Both the position numbers and the translations under genes were made by a program. Positions 18,689 through 27,949 of a stretch of 64,000 bases of DNA are shown here, piece after piece. The stretch spans positions 434,001 to 498,000 of the forward strand of contig CANLBJ010000001.1 of NCBI GenBank assembly GCA_947488905.1, read 5' to 3'. Within the stretch, counting starts at the first letter, position 1. Each line of letters opens with the position of its first letter. Under the pieces are notes generated by a model. That model was not told the DNA's origin and did no database searches. It saw nothing but the letters and a program-made list of their open reading frames with translations. Origin of the DNA: Ulvibacter algarum (lineage in GTDB: Bacteria > Bacteroidota > Bacteroidia > Flavobacteriales > Flavobacteriaceae).

Positions 18689-18714
18689 AAAGCCTCATCA
18701 TTAGATGAGGCTTT
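18689..18714 (-). terminator. Terminator of the SH3 lipoprotein gene
   Basis: An 11-bp stem, AAAGCCTCATC with its complement around a 4-base loop, followed on the minus strand by a T run. It lies 22 bases after the stop codon of the gene at 18736. Confidence 0.8.
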
Positions 18715-18735
18715 ATCAATTATATGTTTTTATTA

Positions 18736-19512
18736 TTAATCTACCACCGTCACATATTCTATCTTCATCATATCTTCTTCTTGAGAAATCGTAATACTAC
18801 TTTGGTATCCTTCACCCGCTTGAGAGTAAGCAATTTTTTGTAATTGGTTCTCTGCACGCGCCACAACAAGTTTACTCAAGAATAAATAATCTGGCTGCTT
18901 TGGGTTTGTAATATTCTCACCGTCTCTCCCTTTTGGACTAGGAAAAGCAAAGGCTAAAGGCAAATCAAATAATCGTTGGGCAAACGTAAACCCTTCGTGC
19001 CATTTTGTAGTAGGTAACAAAACCGTCTCAGTTTCTGTAGGGTTACTCGCCGTACCTCCTGTTATTTTTGTGTAAGTTGCATTAGGGTGAGTACTCTTTA
19101 AATCTTCTACATATTGCTTAGCATTACTGTTTTTCTCTGGCGGAAAAAAGCTAGATAAGTATCCATTAAAAGCATATCCTGTTTTGTTGTTATACTCTAT
19201 TTGATTCATACCACCTTTGATACCGGCAACCGTCATCGTTTCATTTTCTTCAATAGTGATAACTTTTACTTTAGTCCCGTAAGGCATCACGGTCATCTTT
19301 TTACTATCAAGATTGTTATATTCTCTCAGCGATAAACCGCTAGGGGCAGTAATGTAAACGTAATCGTCTTTAATTACAATTTCTTTAATCGCCTCCGTAC
19401 TATTTACTTCGGAAATATCTACGGTTGCTAATTCGTCTTTTTTGTCAGTATCACAAGCTGTAAATAAAGCAAGTAATGCGAATGCTGCGATGTGTGTGAT
19501 TGTGTTTTTCAT
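18736..19512 (-). CDS. SH3-like domain lipoprotein
   Basis: 258 residues. The signal ends in a lipobox, LLALFTACDTDKK (lipidated Cys20). Residues ~50-125 resemble a bacterial SH3 domain: YITAPSGLSLREYNNL, then YGTKVKVI and TGYAFNGYLSSFF. Such domains bind peptidoglycan or peptide chains in the envelope. The C-terminal half has no feature I recognise. Monocistronic, with its own terminator. The family call rests on the GLSLRE-type start of SH3_3 domains. Confidence 0.7.
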   Translation of the reverse strand: MKNTITHIAAFALLALFTACDTDKKDELATVDISEVNSTEAIKEIVIKDDYVYITAPSGLSLREYNNLDSKKMTVMPYGTKVKVITIEENETMTVAGIKGGMNQIEYNNKTGYAFNGYLSSFFPPEKNSNAKQYVEDLKSTHPNATYTKITGGTASNPTETETVLLPTTKWHEGFTFAQRLFDLPLAFAFPSPKGRDGENITNPKQPDYLFLSKLVVARAENQLQKIAYSQAGEGYQSSITISQEEDMMKIEYVTVVD

Positions 19513-19625
19513 AATATAGGTTTTAATTGTTAAGACAAATGTACAGCCAAGTGCTAGCTATATTTGGGCTACTCTAACATACGATAGCAACGCTTTAGTA
19601 AGCGGGGAGATTGTTCTAGAATTCG

Positions 19626-19712
19626 TACTTCGACTCCGCTCAGCACGCTGGTACGTTTCATATAGCTAATTATAATATTAAAAGGCGGAGTATGCTTAGC
19701 ATAGTCGAAGCA
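19626..19712. repeat. Palindromic flavobacterial repeat, copy next to dinB
   Basis: CTTCGACTCCGCTCAG on the left and the inverted AGTCGAAG on the right bracket about 85 bases. The right arm abuts the dinB stop codon. It belongs to the family also seen at 38071, 38593, 48788, 49231 and 53150. Confidence 0.7.
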
Positions 19713-20822
19713 TTAAAAATCCAGCTTCAACTGCACCTCATACTTTTTTTCTTCGGAAAGTTTAACAACTTGTTTCTTCTCGTTATTTAAATTAGACATA
19801 GAGATACCTAGCAAACGAACACTGTTTTTCATCCCTTCTTGAAAGAGCAGCTCTTTTACGGTTTCCATTATCAAGTTTTTATCAGAAATATAGAGCGGAA
19901 GCGTTTTACTTCTTGTTTGTAGTGTAAAATCACTGTACTTAATTTTAAGCGTGACTGTCTTTCCTGCCACTTTGCTTTTTTTAAGTCTTCGTTCTACTTC
20001 TTCTGCAATAGGAGCCAGTCTTTCAAGCATGAATATTTCCGAAGAGATATTCTCACTAAACGTACGCTCTGCAGCGAGTGATTTTCTGGTACGTGAAGGC
20101 TTTACTTGGCTGTTGTGTATGCCTCGCACAATATCATAATAATAAGCGCCGCTTTTACCAAAGTTTTCTTCTAAAAACGCAAGTGTTTTTCCTTTTAAGT
20201 CTAGACCCGTATAAATACCGTGTCTATACATTTTCTCTTTCATCACTTTCCCAACACCGTAGAATTTTTTGATATCTAGCGCCTCAATAAAACTCAAAAC
20301 TTCTTCTGGCGGCACTGTTTTTTGTCCGTTTGGTTTATTAATATCGCTAGCAACTTTTGCAATAAACTTATTTACAGATATCCCAGCAGAGGCGTTTAAA
20401 CCTGTTCTTTCTTTAATTTTAGCACGTATTTCTAGCGCAATCAAAGAAGCGCTAGGATTCCCTTTTTTGTTTTCGGTAACATCAAGGTAGGCTTCATCAA
20501 GTGAAAGCGGTTCTACAAGGTCTGTGTATTCAAAAAAGACCTTTCGCACCCTATCAGAAATCTCTTTATAACGATCAAAATCTGTTTTTACAAAGATCAA
20601 GTGAGGGCATAATTTAATGGCAAGAGAACCAGCCATTGCAGATCGCACACCAAATTTTCTGGCCTCATAACTCGCCGCACTAATAACACCACGCCTACCG
20701 CTACCGCCCACAGCAATCGCTTTACCCACAAGAGATGGGTCATCAAGCTGGGCAACAGACGCGTAAAATGCATCCATATCTACGTGGATGATTTTTCTTT
20801 GCCGTGGTTGCTCTTCAATCAT
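19713..20822 (-). CDS. dinB: DNA polymerase IV (Y family)
   Basis: Error-prone translesion polymerase of 369 residues. The palm acids are in IHVDMDAFYASV (around residues 13-24) and LSLDEAYLDVT (around 101-111), with YEARKFGVRSAM as the finger motif. Helix-hairpin-helix and little-finger domains follow. The C-terminus ends in VQLKLDF, a good match to the beta-clamp binding motif QLxLF-type, which supports an intact functional gene. It carries two CTTCGGAAA copies. A palindromic repeat abuts the stop codon. Confidence 0.95.
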   Translation of the reverse strand: MIEEQPRQRKIIHVDMDAFYASVAQLDDPSLVGKAIAVGGSGRRGVISAASYEARKFGVRSAMAGSLAIKLCPHLIFVKTDFDRYKEISDRVRKVFFEYTDLVEPLSLDEAYLDVTENKKGNPSASLIALEIRAKIKERTGLNASAGISVNKFIAKVASDINKPNGQKTVPPEEVLSFIEALDIKKFYGVGKVMKEKMYRHGIYTGLDLKGKTLAFLEENFGKSGAYYYDIVRGIHNSQVKPSRTRKSLAAERTFSENISSEIFMLERLAPIAEEVERRLKKSKVAGKTVTLKIKYSDFTLQTRSKTLPLYISDKNLIMETVKELLFQEGMKNSVRLLGISMSNLNNEKKQVVKLSEEKKYEVQLKLDF

Positions 20823-20886
20823 AGTGTAAATTTAATATCTTTATCTCACTCAAGCCTCACAGGTTTGCAAAACCTATGTGTTAAAT

Positions 20887-21273
20887 ATGAATCTCAATCA
20901 AGTCACTGTTCCATCTACCAACGTGCCGCAAGCCATTACCTTTTATAAAAAGTTAGGGCTCAAACTCATTGTGCACACACATGACGAGTATGCGCGTTTT
21001 GAAACCCCAGACGGCGATGCTACTTTTAGTATTCATTTTACTTCTGAAATAGTAAAGGGTACAGGGATTTGGCTTTATTTTGAAGTGCCAGACGTTGCAA
21101 AAAAGGTGACCGAATTAAGAGCCAAAGGAATTACCTTTGAAACAGAACCAACAGCACAATCTTGGCTATGGACAGAAGCAAGGTTTAAAGACCTTGACGG
21201 AAACCAGATTATCATTTACAGCGCAGGAGATAATAGAAAGAACCCGCCTTGGAGATTCTTAGATGATAAATAA
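20887..21273 (+). CDS. VOC (glyoxalase/bleomycin resistance) family protein
   Basis: A single VOC domain of 128 residues starting MNLNQVTVPSTNVPQAITFY. The paired beta-alpha-beta units and the closing WTEARFKDLDGNQIIIY, with a metal-type acid near the end, fit the superfamily. Members are metal-dependent lyases or dioxygenases, or ligand-binding proteins; the substrate cannot be named. I chose the ATG at 20887 rather than the in-frame GTG at 20878, because VOC proteins of this type begin close to the first strand. Divergent from dinB. Confidence 0.8.
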   Translation: MNLNQVTVPSTNVPQAITFYKKLGLKLIVHTHDEYARFETPDGDATFSIHFTSEIVKGTGIWLYFEVPDVAKKVTELRAKGITFETEPTAQSWLWTEARFKDLDGNQIIIYSAGDNRKNPPWRFLDDK

Positions 21274-21296
21274 AGCAATGATGATTAACTAAATAT

Positions 21297-21950
21297 ATGA
21301 ATAAGAAAACAGCCATACTTATAGGAGCTACGGGCCTAACCGGAGGAAAATTATTAGAGCTTTTGCTAGCAGATACTTCTTTTAAAAAAGTAAAAATTTT
21401 TGGTAGAAGCAGTACTGGAATTAAACACCCTAAACTAGAAGAGCATTTAGGTGACATGTTTCAAATGCAGCACTTTTCCGAAGTATTTACAGGTGATGTT
21501 GTTTTCTGTTGTATTGGTACCACAAAAGCAAAAACACCAAACAAAGAGACTTATAAAAAGATTGATTACGGTATTCCTGTTGCAGCGGCAAAGTTGGCTA
21601 AGAAAAATGGAATTTCAGTTTTTGAAGTGATATCTGCATTAGGAGCAAATGCCACAAGTAGTACTTTTTACAATAAGGTAAAAGGCGAGATGGAGCGAGA
21701 TGTAACTGCGGTGGGACTAGAGAATACTTATTTCTTTCAGCCTTCATTAATAGGAGGGGATCGCTCAGAAAAGAGATTAGGAGAGCAAACGGCTCAATTA
21801 GTTATGGGCGCATTGAGTTTTTTAGTGCCTAAAAAATATAAAATTATCACTCCAGAGACCATTGCAAAAGCAATGTTGAGTGTGGCTATAAATGGTTATG
21901 ATAAAGTGATTATTGAGAGTGATGAGATTAAGCAAATAGTAGCAGGTTAA
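21297..21950 (+). CDS. NAD(P)-binding Rossmann protein (HTATIP2-like)
   Basis: 217 residues. GATGLTGGKLLELLL (9-23) is an extended-SDR or NmrA-type nucleotide-binding loop. FCCIGTTKAKT and the following YKKIDYGIPV, ISALGAN, and FYNKVKGEMERDV resemble the human TIP30/HTATIP2 group of small atypical SDRs, often annotated as NAD-dependent epimerases. The YxxxK-like position is replaced by FYNKVKGEME. Function unknown; a redox or regulatory role is possible. It is 23 bases after the VOC gene and 28 before the CYTH gene, so these three likely form an operon. Confidence 0.75.
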   Translation: MNKKTAILIGATGLTGGKLLELLLADTSFKKVKIFGRSSTGIKHPKLEEHLGDMFQMQHFSEVFTGDVVFCCIGTTKAKTPNKETYKKIDYGIPVAAAKLAKKNGISVFEVISALGANATSSTFYNKVKGEMERDVTAVGLENTYFFQPSLIGGDRSEKRLGEQTAQLVMGALSFLVPKKYKIITPETIAKAMLSVAINGYDKVIIESDEIKQIVAG

Positions 21951-21978
21951 TTTTTTAAGAAAATTAAAACAGAAGTAA

Positions 21979-22449
21979 ATGCAAGAAATAGAACGAAAAT
22001 TTCTAGTTAAAAATGAAACCTACAAAACCCAAGCGCAATCTAGTTTTAGAATTGTGCAAGGTTTTTTGAACACCCACCCAGAGCGTACCGTTCGTGTAAG
22101 AATTAAAGGAGAAAAAGGGTTTTTAACAATTAAAGGAAAAGGAAACGACTCTGGTACAACCCGTTTTGAATGGGAAAAAGAAATTCCTGTTCATGAAGCA
22201 GAAGCGCTTTTAGTCTTGTGCGAAAAAGGACAGATTGACAAAATACGCTATGAAGTAAAAGTTGAAAATCACACGTATGAAGTAGATGAATTCTCTGGTG
22301 AAAACAAAGGGTTAATTGTTGCCGAGATTGAATTGTCTGATGAAAATGAAGCCTTCGTAAAACCAGATTGGTTAGGGGAGGAGGTTACGGGAGATGTTAA
22401 ATATTATAATTCTCAGTTAAGTAAAATTTCTTTTAGTGAGTGGGGTTAA
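21979..22449 (+). CDS. CYTH-domain triphosphatase-like protein
   Basis: 156 residues. The N-terminus MQEIERKFLV carries the ExExK motif that defines the CYTH / triphosphate tunnel metalloenzyme fold. Alternating charged strands follow (TVRVRIKGEKGFLTIKG, TRFEWEKEI, VDEFSGENKGLIVAEIEL), which line the tunnel. The family hydrolyses inorganic triphosphate or acts on other triphosphates. This size, without a CHAD domain, matches the stand-alone tripolyphosphatase class. Cytoplasmic; last gene before a strong terminator. Confidence 0.88.
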   Translation: MQEIERKFLVKNETYKTQAQSSFRIVQGFLNTHPERTVRVRIKGEKGFLTIKGKGNDSGTTRFEWEKEIPVHEAEALLVLCEKGQIDKIRYEVKVENHTYEVDEFSGENKGLIVAEIELSDENEAFVKPDWLGEEVTGDVKYYNSQLSKISFSEWG

Positions 22450-22472
22450 TACTATTTTAATTTAAGACAGTA

Positions 22473-22504
22473 AAAAGCCATTCACTTTTGTGAATGGCTT
22501 TTGG
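22473..22504 (+). terminator. Terminator after the CYTH gene
   Basis: A perfect 13-bp stem, AAAAGCCATTCAC with its complement, and a TTTT loop, 24 bases after the stop codon. Confidence 0.85.
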
Positions 22505-22552
22505 TATCGTATTTTAAAGTTGGATTATAATAATCGCAACTTATACTGTTTA

Positions 22553-23152
22553 TTAGTAATGTACTTCTGCAGATATGTGGACAACTCCTACAGAATTTTC
22601 AGAATCTGAAGGCATAATTTCATATTCACCTGCTCTTAAGAGTATTTCATTTGGCAAACCATAAATTGGATTTTCAAATTTTAAATACCCATCTTCCTCA
22701 AGGGTGAATACACCATTGTTTTCATCGTACATTTCATCATCAGAGTATTCTAATATTTCCATAATAACAGTATCATCTAGTACGTCAAAACGAACTAATG
22801 ATGTATATTGTTCGTTACTGATATCTATATCAATATCACCACCACCTGTATCTGGGTTTGATATGTAATATATTACCGCCCCAGTTCTTGGTTTTCTTGT
22901 TTTAACACACAAAGTATTAAGATTATATTCACAACCATCTCTCGTTCCAACATTTACAGATTTCAAATTCTTAAAGGTTGCGGTAATACAGCAAGGTAAC
23001 CTTTGTTGTGCTGTATCTACATTTTGGCTATCAAGACTTAACTTTCCTTCTAAGGACGCATTGATATTTTTATTTGTTGTTTCTTCTTTTTGACAAGAAA
23101 AAAAGAATGTCATACATAATGTTAATATTGTAATTGCTTTTAAATTTTTCAT
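22553..23152 (-). CDS. Uncharacterised lipoprotein near the CHAT/S8 locus
   Basis: 199 residues with a signal and lipobox (MTFFFSCQKEE, lipidated Cys near residue 20). I do not recognise a domain. The mature part is acidic with several cysteines (LPCCITATFKN, DGCEYNLNTLCVK) and ends in short beta-type strands (EILLRAGEYEIM, VGVVHISAEVHY), suggesting a small beta-sandwich. It lies 214 bases downstream of the CHAT gene on the same strand and may belong to the same locus, but the gap is long enough for a separate promoter. Confidence 0.6.
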   Translation of the reverse strand: MKNLKAITILTLCMTFFFSCQKEETTNKNINASLEGKLSLDSQNVDTAQQRLPCCITATFKNLKSVNVGTRDGCEYNLNTLCVKTRKPRTGAVIYYISNPDTGGGDIDIDISNEQYTSLVRFDVLDDTVIMEILEYSDDEMYDENNGVFTLEEDGYLKFENPIYGLPNEILLRAGEYEIMPSDSENSVGVVHISAEVHY

Positions 23153-23366
23153 AATAAATAATGTTGGTTTTCCCTACTCTGTTAAATGGGCTTTTCAGGT
23201 TACGCCTTTAGTATTATTTTTTCACAACCCCTTATTTAGGGCTGTTTAATAATAAGTAGTAGATTTATTAATCTATTACCCACTATTTTTTAAAAAAATG
23301 GATTTAAAATATTATTTCACCTTTAGAGTGCTGATTATCAGCAATAAAAACTAAGTGTGTTGTTGG

Positions 23367-25910
23367 CTACCTTTTAGAAGAATAGATAGTATATAAAAAG
23401 TAAAAGAGAATAATAAGTGCCGGTATTAAAAAGAAAAGCCATCTGTTTGTAGATGGACTATTATTAATACTGTCTGTATTGCCAGTGAGAGTCATGGAGG
23501 CCCAGTAATAAGGTGAAATTTCTGATAATTGATGCGTATTGAGATAGGCTATTTTAGATTTATGAAGAGCTGTAGATTTTGAAGTTCCTTTATGGAGTTC
23601 TTTATAAAATGTTTCAAATATTTTACTGTTAGTGTTTTCATTTGCATTCCATTGTGAAGCTATTACACTTTTTGCGCCACTGTATGTAAATCCTCTTGAC
23701 AAACTCATGACACCTTCTCCAATGGCTATTTTTCCTACTCCAGTTTTACACGCATCGAGTACTACGAGATCTACTAAAAACGGATGGTTATAAATCTCAT
23801 TTAGATTCATTTTTTGGTCATAAAATGCCAGCCAAGATTCTTTTGTTAGGGTGTCAATGCCTGCATGGGTATTAATGTGGATGATGGCATAGTCGTTCAT
23901 ATTTGCTAAAATAGCAGACTTAGTTGCCTCTTCTTTTTCAAGTATAGTAGTAGGGAATAACGAGGCTATTTTTTTAATGTCAAGTGCGCTGTTTTCTAAA
24001 CGAGTTAGAGAATCCATTTTAAAATTTTCTGGGGCAATACCTAAAACAGATTGTGTAGATTTTCTTTTTCTTTTTTGAAGTTGTGTAAAAACAGATGCCG
24101 AATATAAGTATGAAATTTCTGCGTGTTGTATTAAAAAACTGCTGCTTAGATTTTCTGTTTTATTATTTATTTGTAATGCTTCAAAAGCAATGTTTTTAAT
24201 TTTATAATCTGAGATTACAGTCAGTTTTTTATCTGAGATTTCTTGAAGTGCATTTTTAAATGGAAATAATTTTTGAAAAATTTCATTGGCATTTTCAACA
24301 TAAATACGATCATCCCCTTTATTCGTAAAAGGCACGCTGCACATTTTTTTATACTTCTCAACCTTATTTAATAACAGCGGGACATTGTCTATTTTAAAAA
24401 ATGAAACATCATTATCACTATAAAAAATGCCATACCCTTCTTCATCATTTATTATGTATTCTATAAAATTTGAAGAACTTGAAACAAGCTGTTTTTTAGT
24501 GCTATTTAAAGATGCAATTGGGAGTTCATTATCCTCTGTATAATTGAGGTTTTCTAAAACTAACAACGCTTTATTTTTTTCCATAAAATAAAAAGCAGTT
24601 TCTATGTCTCCCAATAAATAACATGCTTTAACGCCTAGCATATAACTATCGACACCTTTACTAATCCAGAATAATTTTGACTTGTCAAGACTGCTTTCAA
24701 AACGGATATATGAGATTATTTTATCTATTAAAAAAAGTGTTTTCTTTGCTCTCAATAAGTTTGAGGTTTCGCCATTTTTTTCAAAAGCAAGCACCCATGT
24801 ATTTGCTATTTGTATTAAGTCTTCTATAATTTCTTTAGAATTGTTAGACTCTTTAATTAATGTTTCAGAAGGTAAATCATCTAAGGTCGTGTTATTGTAT
24901 TTTTTGTTTAAAAGATGTCTCATGGAAGCCTGATAATATGGAATCTTATCTGTTGGCTGAGTAGTCTCTAAATAAAACCCTCTATTGTGAGCGACGTCTG
25001 CTAAAACGTTTTTGTTTTTTGTTGTTGAGAGGGCTTTGTTAAAATAGAATGTTGCTTTTTGAGTGTTTTTTAGTTTAGAATATATCTGTCCTAAATTGCT
25101 ATAAATTGCACCAGTTGTTTCAGATTCTTCAGTTTCTAAATAATAATCAAGGGCTTTTTTATAGTAGACAACAGCTTCTATATTAAGGCCAATGTCTTCA
25201 TAGATATTCGCTAAATTGTTATTGTTTTTAGCGATATCTTCCTCTAGAATATAGTCGGCGTAGATTTCTATCTGTTGATTATGATATTGAATTTTATTTA
25301 ATTGACTGGGTTCAATTTTTAATCTTGAATACACCTCTATGCATCCTAAATGAGCTTCGGAAAGTTGATCTGTATTATTATGTGTTAAGTAATTTGAGAT
25401 TACAAAATTATAATAGTGTAAGGCTTTAAAAAAATCTCCTCTTTCAGTATAAATTTTAGCAGCTTTATTGTGCGCTCTAATAGTATAAATATCTAAAGCT
25501 TTACATTCAATTATTTGCTCTAAAGCAGTTAATTGTTCTTTGTTATCTGCTCCAGATTTTTCTAAATAATAATAGAGATTATTTAAGCTTTTATTGACTT
25601 GAAAAGTATCTTTTGCTTTTCTCTTTAATGCTATTGCCTTATAAGTTATTGCTATTGCTTTTTTGTACTGCTCATTTGCATAGTACATCTTTCCAATTTC
25701 GTGATACGCAAGACCTAATTCTTTTGAAAAAGCGATCGTGTCATATTGCTGTAATTTTTTTTCAGCTTCGGCTAGCGTAGTGTGGTCTATAACTTTTAGG
25801 TTAGCTATAGAGTCCATGTAGTTTGTTACATTTTTGCTGTTGTATTCTTGAGAAAAGCATAGGTTAGTTATTAGAAAACTAAGTGTAACTTTTATCAAAC
25901 ATCTTAACAT
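23367..25910 (-). CDS. TPR-CHAT domain peptidase, membrane-anchored
   Basis: 847 residues. ATG at 25910 gives a signal peptide (MLRCLIKVTLSFLITNLCFS); an upstream in-frame TTG is less likely. TPR-like repeats fill about 40-330. The C-terminal CHAT (caspase HetF-associated) domain shows the His-Cys dyad of clan CD peptidases: His682 in IIHINTHAG and Cys721 in VVLDACKTGVG, followed by GEGVMSLSRGFTYSGAKSV and SPYYWASMTLTG. A membrane segment (about residues 820-841) followed by SSKR ends the protein. The peptidase should thus face the periplasm, held by its C-terminal anchor. The gene follows the subtilisin-like gene by 69 bases in the same direction, so they are probably co-expressed. CHAT peptidases cleave partner proteins in signalling or self-killing; the substrate here is unknown. 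Confidence 0.88.
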   Translation of the reverse strand: MLRCLIKVTLSFLITNLCFSQEYNSKNVTNYMDSIANLKVIDHTTLAEAEKKLQQYDTIAFSKELGLAYHEIGKMYYANEQYKKAIAITYKAIALKRKAKDTFQVNKSLNNLYYYLEKSGADNKEQLTALEQIIECKALDIYTIRAHNKAAKIYTERGDFFKALHYYNFVISNYLTHNNTDQLSEAHLGCIEVYSRLKIEPSQLNKIQYHNQQIEIYADYILEEDIAKNNNNLANIYEDIGLNIEAVVYYKKALDYYLETEESETTGAIYSNLGQIYSKLKNTQKATFYFNKALSTTKNKNVLADVAHNRGFYLETTQPTDKIPYYQASMRHLLNKKYNNTTLDDLPSETLIKESNNSKEIIEDLIQIANTWVLAFEKNGETSNLLRAKKTLFLIDKIISYIRFESSLDKSKLFWISKGVDSYMLGVKACYLLGDIETAFYFMEKNKALLVLENLNYTEDNELPIASLNSTKKQLVSSSSNFIEYIINDEEGYGIFYSDNDVSFFKIDNVPLLLNKVEKYKKMCSVPFTNKGDDRIYVENANEIFQKLFPFKNALQEISDKKLTVISDYKIKNIAFEALQINNKTENLSSSFLIQHAEISYLYSASVFTQLQKRKRKSTQSVLGIAPENFKMDSLTRLENSALDIKKIASLFPTTILEKEEATKSAILANMNDYAIIHINTHAGIDTLTKESWLAFYDQKMNLNEIYNHPFLVDLVVLDACKTGVGKIAIGEGVMSLSRGFTYSGAKSVIASQWNANENTNSKIFETFYKELHKGTSKSTALHKSKIAYLNTHQLSEISPYYWASMTLTGNTDSINNSPSTNRWLFFLIPALIILFYFLYTIYSSKR

Positions 25911-25979
25911 TATTTGTTGTTTTAATATCTTCAATCAATAATAGAGTGAAGGTATTATTTTATTCAAATATCTTACTTG

Positions 25980-27254
25980 TTATTCAATTATTTTACCATA
26001 TTTAACTTTTTGAGCATCCTCACCGTCTATATGGGTGCCAATGGCATCTAATTCTTGAATTATTCTGGTTGGCTGAAAAGTTATCCCCGAGTTAAAAAGT
26101 ATTTTTGCACTTACTGCTGTTACGTAAGGTGCTGCAAATGAGGTCCCAGATAAATAAACGGTAGTAGCATTAAAATCTACAAACTCTACACGATCACCAA
26201 TGGCATAAAAATCTACAGATTCAATTCCGTAATTTGAAAAACTTGCTTTTCTATCTCCAGCAGCGGTTGCAGCTGCAATTGATAAAACGTTATCATTAGT
26301 ACAAGATGAAGGGTAATGAAAATTATCATCAGTATCTACGGCACTATTTCCTGCGGAAGTAACAAATAAAACGTGACTGTTTATATCAATCAGATCTTCC
26401 ATAATGGTGCTTCTTTCATCACGAGTGTTTGTGTAATATCCAGCACTTATATTAACAATATGCGCTAGTTCTGCAGCATTTTTCAATCCACATATTAAAT
26501 TAAATGCTGAAATTTTACCTGTATTATCTGCAATTTTTATAGGGAGTATTTGATGAGGAACTCCTTCATTATTCAATTTTTCATGAAGGATATAAGAGAC
26601 TTTTGTCCCGTGTATTTTGTTATAATCGTCTTGAGTATTATCATCTTCATTTACATAATCCCAACCAGAAATTTGATTTAGAGATCCGGGGCCATTATTT
26701 CCGTATGGAAAACCATAAGCATTGTATAAAAAATCTGGCAAAAACCCGGGATAGGAAACATTTACGCCAGTATCAAGTACCGCAATAGTAACGCCATGAT
26801 TGCCACCTATATAGTTTTGGTAATCACCCTGTGTTGTATTTCCAGAAATAGAATCTGTCTCTACCTCTCTTTTAAATGAGAATTCGGTATCAATGTTTTT
26901 AATCTCTTCAACACCGCCTTCTCCAGTTGAAGTTAGCGTTCTTTTTCTAGCTTCTATATCTATGCCGTCATCAAACATCCATTTTTCTATAGATTGATCA
27001 GAGCAGTTGCAGGTTTCAAATATATCTATGCTGTTAGCTGCACGTATGGCATCTTTTTCGGTAGGTGAGATTCCGTCTTTATATTGAACAATTAATTCAT
27101 TAGTAGAGAAAACAGGAATGTTAAGTGGCGGTTCATTGTCTTGCCCAATTTCTATCTCTAGATTTTCTTGTGCGGTTGTATCAAAATCTATTTTGTCATC
27201 TTTCGAGCACGAAATAATAAAGAAGAACAATATGTATATATTTAAATTTTTCAT
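25980..27254 (-). CDS. Subtilisin-like (S8) serine protease lipoprotein
   Basis: 424 residues with lipobox FIISCSKDD (lipidated Cys16). The triad is Asp161 (VLDTGVN), His215 (KIHGTKVSY) and Ser372 (SGTSFAAPYV), with oxyanion Asn303 (SAGNS); all are intact. Residues ~50-130 (NELIVQYKDGISPTEKD and on) look like an I9-type inhibitory prodomain, so activation by prodomain removal is likely. It contains a Cys pair in CNCSDQS. The gene is divergent from the ECF sigma gene across 140 bases and precedes the CHAT gene. It is an envelope-bound protease, presumably periplasmic. Confidence 0.9.
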   Translation of the reverse strand: MKNLNIYILFFFIISCSKDDKIDFDTTAQENLEIEIGQDNEPPLNIPVFSTNELIVQYKDGISPTEKDAIRAANSIDIFETCNCSDQSIEKWMFDDGIDIEARKRTLTSTGEGGVEEIKNIDTEFSFKREVETDSISGNTTQGDYQNYIGGNHGVTIAVLDTGVNVSYPGFLPDFLYNAYGFPYGNNGPGSLNQISGWDYVNEDDNTQDDYNKIHGTKVSYILHEKLNNEGVPHQILPIKIADNTGKISAFNLICGLKNAAELAHIVNISAGYYTNTRDERSTIMEDLIDINSHVLFVTSAGNSAVDTDDNFHYPSSCTNDNVLSIAAATAAGDRKASFSNYGIESVDFYAIGDRVEFVDFNATTVYLSGTSFAAPYVTAVSAKILFNSGITFQPTRIIQELDAIGTHIDGEDAQKVKYGKIIE

Positions 27255-27394
27255 AGACTGTTTTTAATTGTTTAATTTGCCATTCTATATTCAAGTAAAT
27301 TTAGACAAAATATCTAAACCCTTCATGACACTAGTGTGTGCATTCTAAAAAGCATTACCCAAAAATTAATATTTTTTTCGTTTTTATTTAATCT
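27255..27394. promoter_or_regulatory. Divergent control region between protease and sigma factor genes
   Basis: 140 bases separate the start codons. A perfect 10-base palindrome, ACACTAGTGT, lies at 27328-27337 near the middle. No consensus TAnnTTTG box is clear for either side, which would fit ECF-dependent promoters. The regulatory role is inference. Confidence 0.4.
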
Positions 27395-27949
27395 ATGTCA
27401 CAAAGCAAAACATATTTAAATGCTCTTATTGAAGGTGACAACAAGATTATTTCAGAAATCTACCGCAAATTTTATCCTAAAGTTGCATCCTACATTAGAA
27501 CCAATAGAGGTAGTGAAGAAGAAATACAAGATGTGTTTCAAGATGCATTGATGTATTTGATTGTCACACACAGAAAAAAACCCATAGATATTGTTTCTTT
27601 TGAAGCCTATTTCTTTACTATTTGTAAGAACAAATGGAAAACTTTAATAAAAAACAAAAATAAACGGATAACAAATCAAGACATTTTACCACTACTAGAT
27701 AAAGACACAGAATTAAGTGTGTTTATTTTAGAACAACAACGTTTAGAATTATATCAGGAAATGTTTCAGAAACTCTCTGATAACTGCAAAGAAGTATTGA
27801 GCAGTTATTTTAACGGGATGAGTTATCAAGACATATTAGATGAGCTGTCATACAGTTCTGTAAACACCATAAGACAAAGGGTGTTTAAGTGTAAAGCTAA
27901 GTTGATTAAACTCATAAAAAAAGATAGTAGGTTTTCTGCTTTTAAATAA
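27395..27949 (+). CDS. ECF-type RNA polymerase sigma factor
   Basis: 184 residues with sigma region 2 (about 15-85; EEEIQDVFQDALMYLIV matches the core-binding helix) and region 4 (about 125-175; LSDNCKEVLSSYFNGMSYQD as the helix-turn-helix lead). There is no region 1 or 3, so it is an extracytoplasmic function sigma factor. Its stop codon overlaps the start of the following membrane protein by one base (TAATG). Its position divergent from an envelope protease and CHAT peptidase suggests it controls them or is controlled by them. Confidence 0.9.
   Translation: MSQSKTYLNALIEGDNKIISEIYRKFYPKVASYIRTNRGSEEEIQDVFQDALMYLIVTHRKKPIDIVSFEAYFFTICKNKWKTLIKNKNKRITNQDILPLLDKDTELSVFILEQQRLELYQEMFQKLSDNCKEVLSSYFNGMSYQDILDELSYSSVNTIRQRVFKCKAKLIKLIKKDSRFSAFK

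Noticed and set aside
25911-25934. Eight-residue N-terminal extension of the CHAT protein from a TTG
   Set aside because: ATG at 25910 starts a proper signal peptide; the extension adds charged residues before it.
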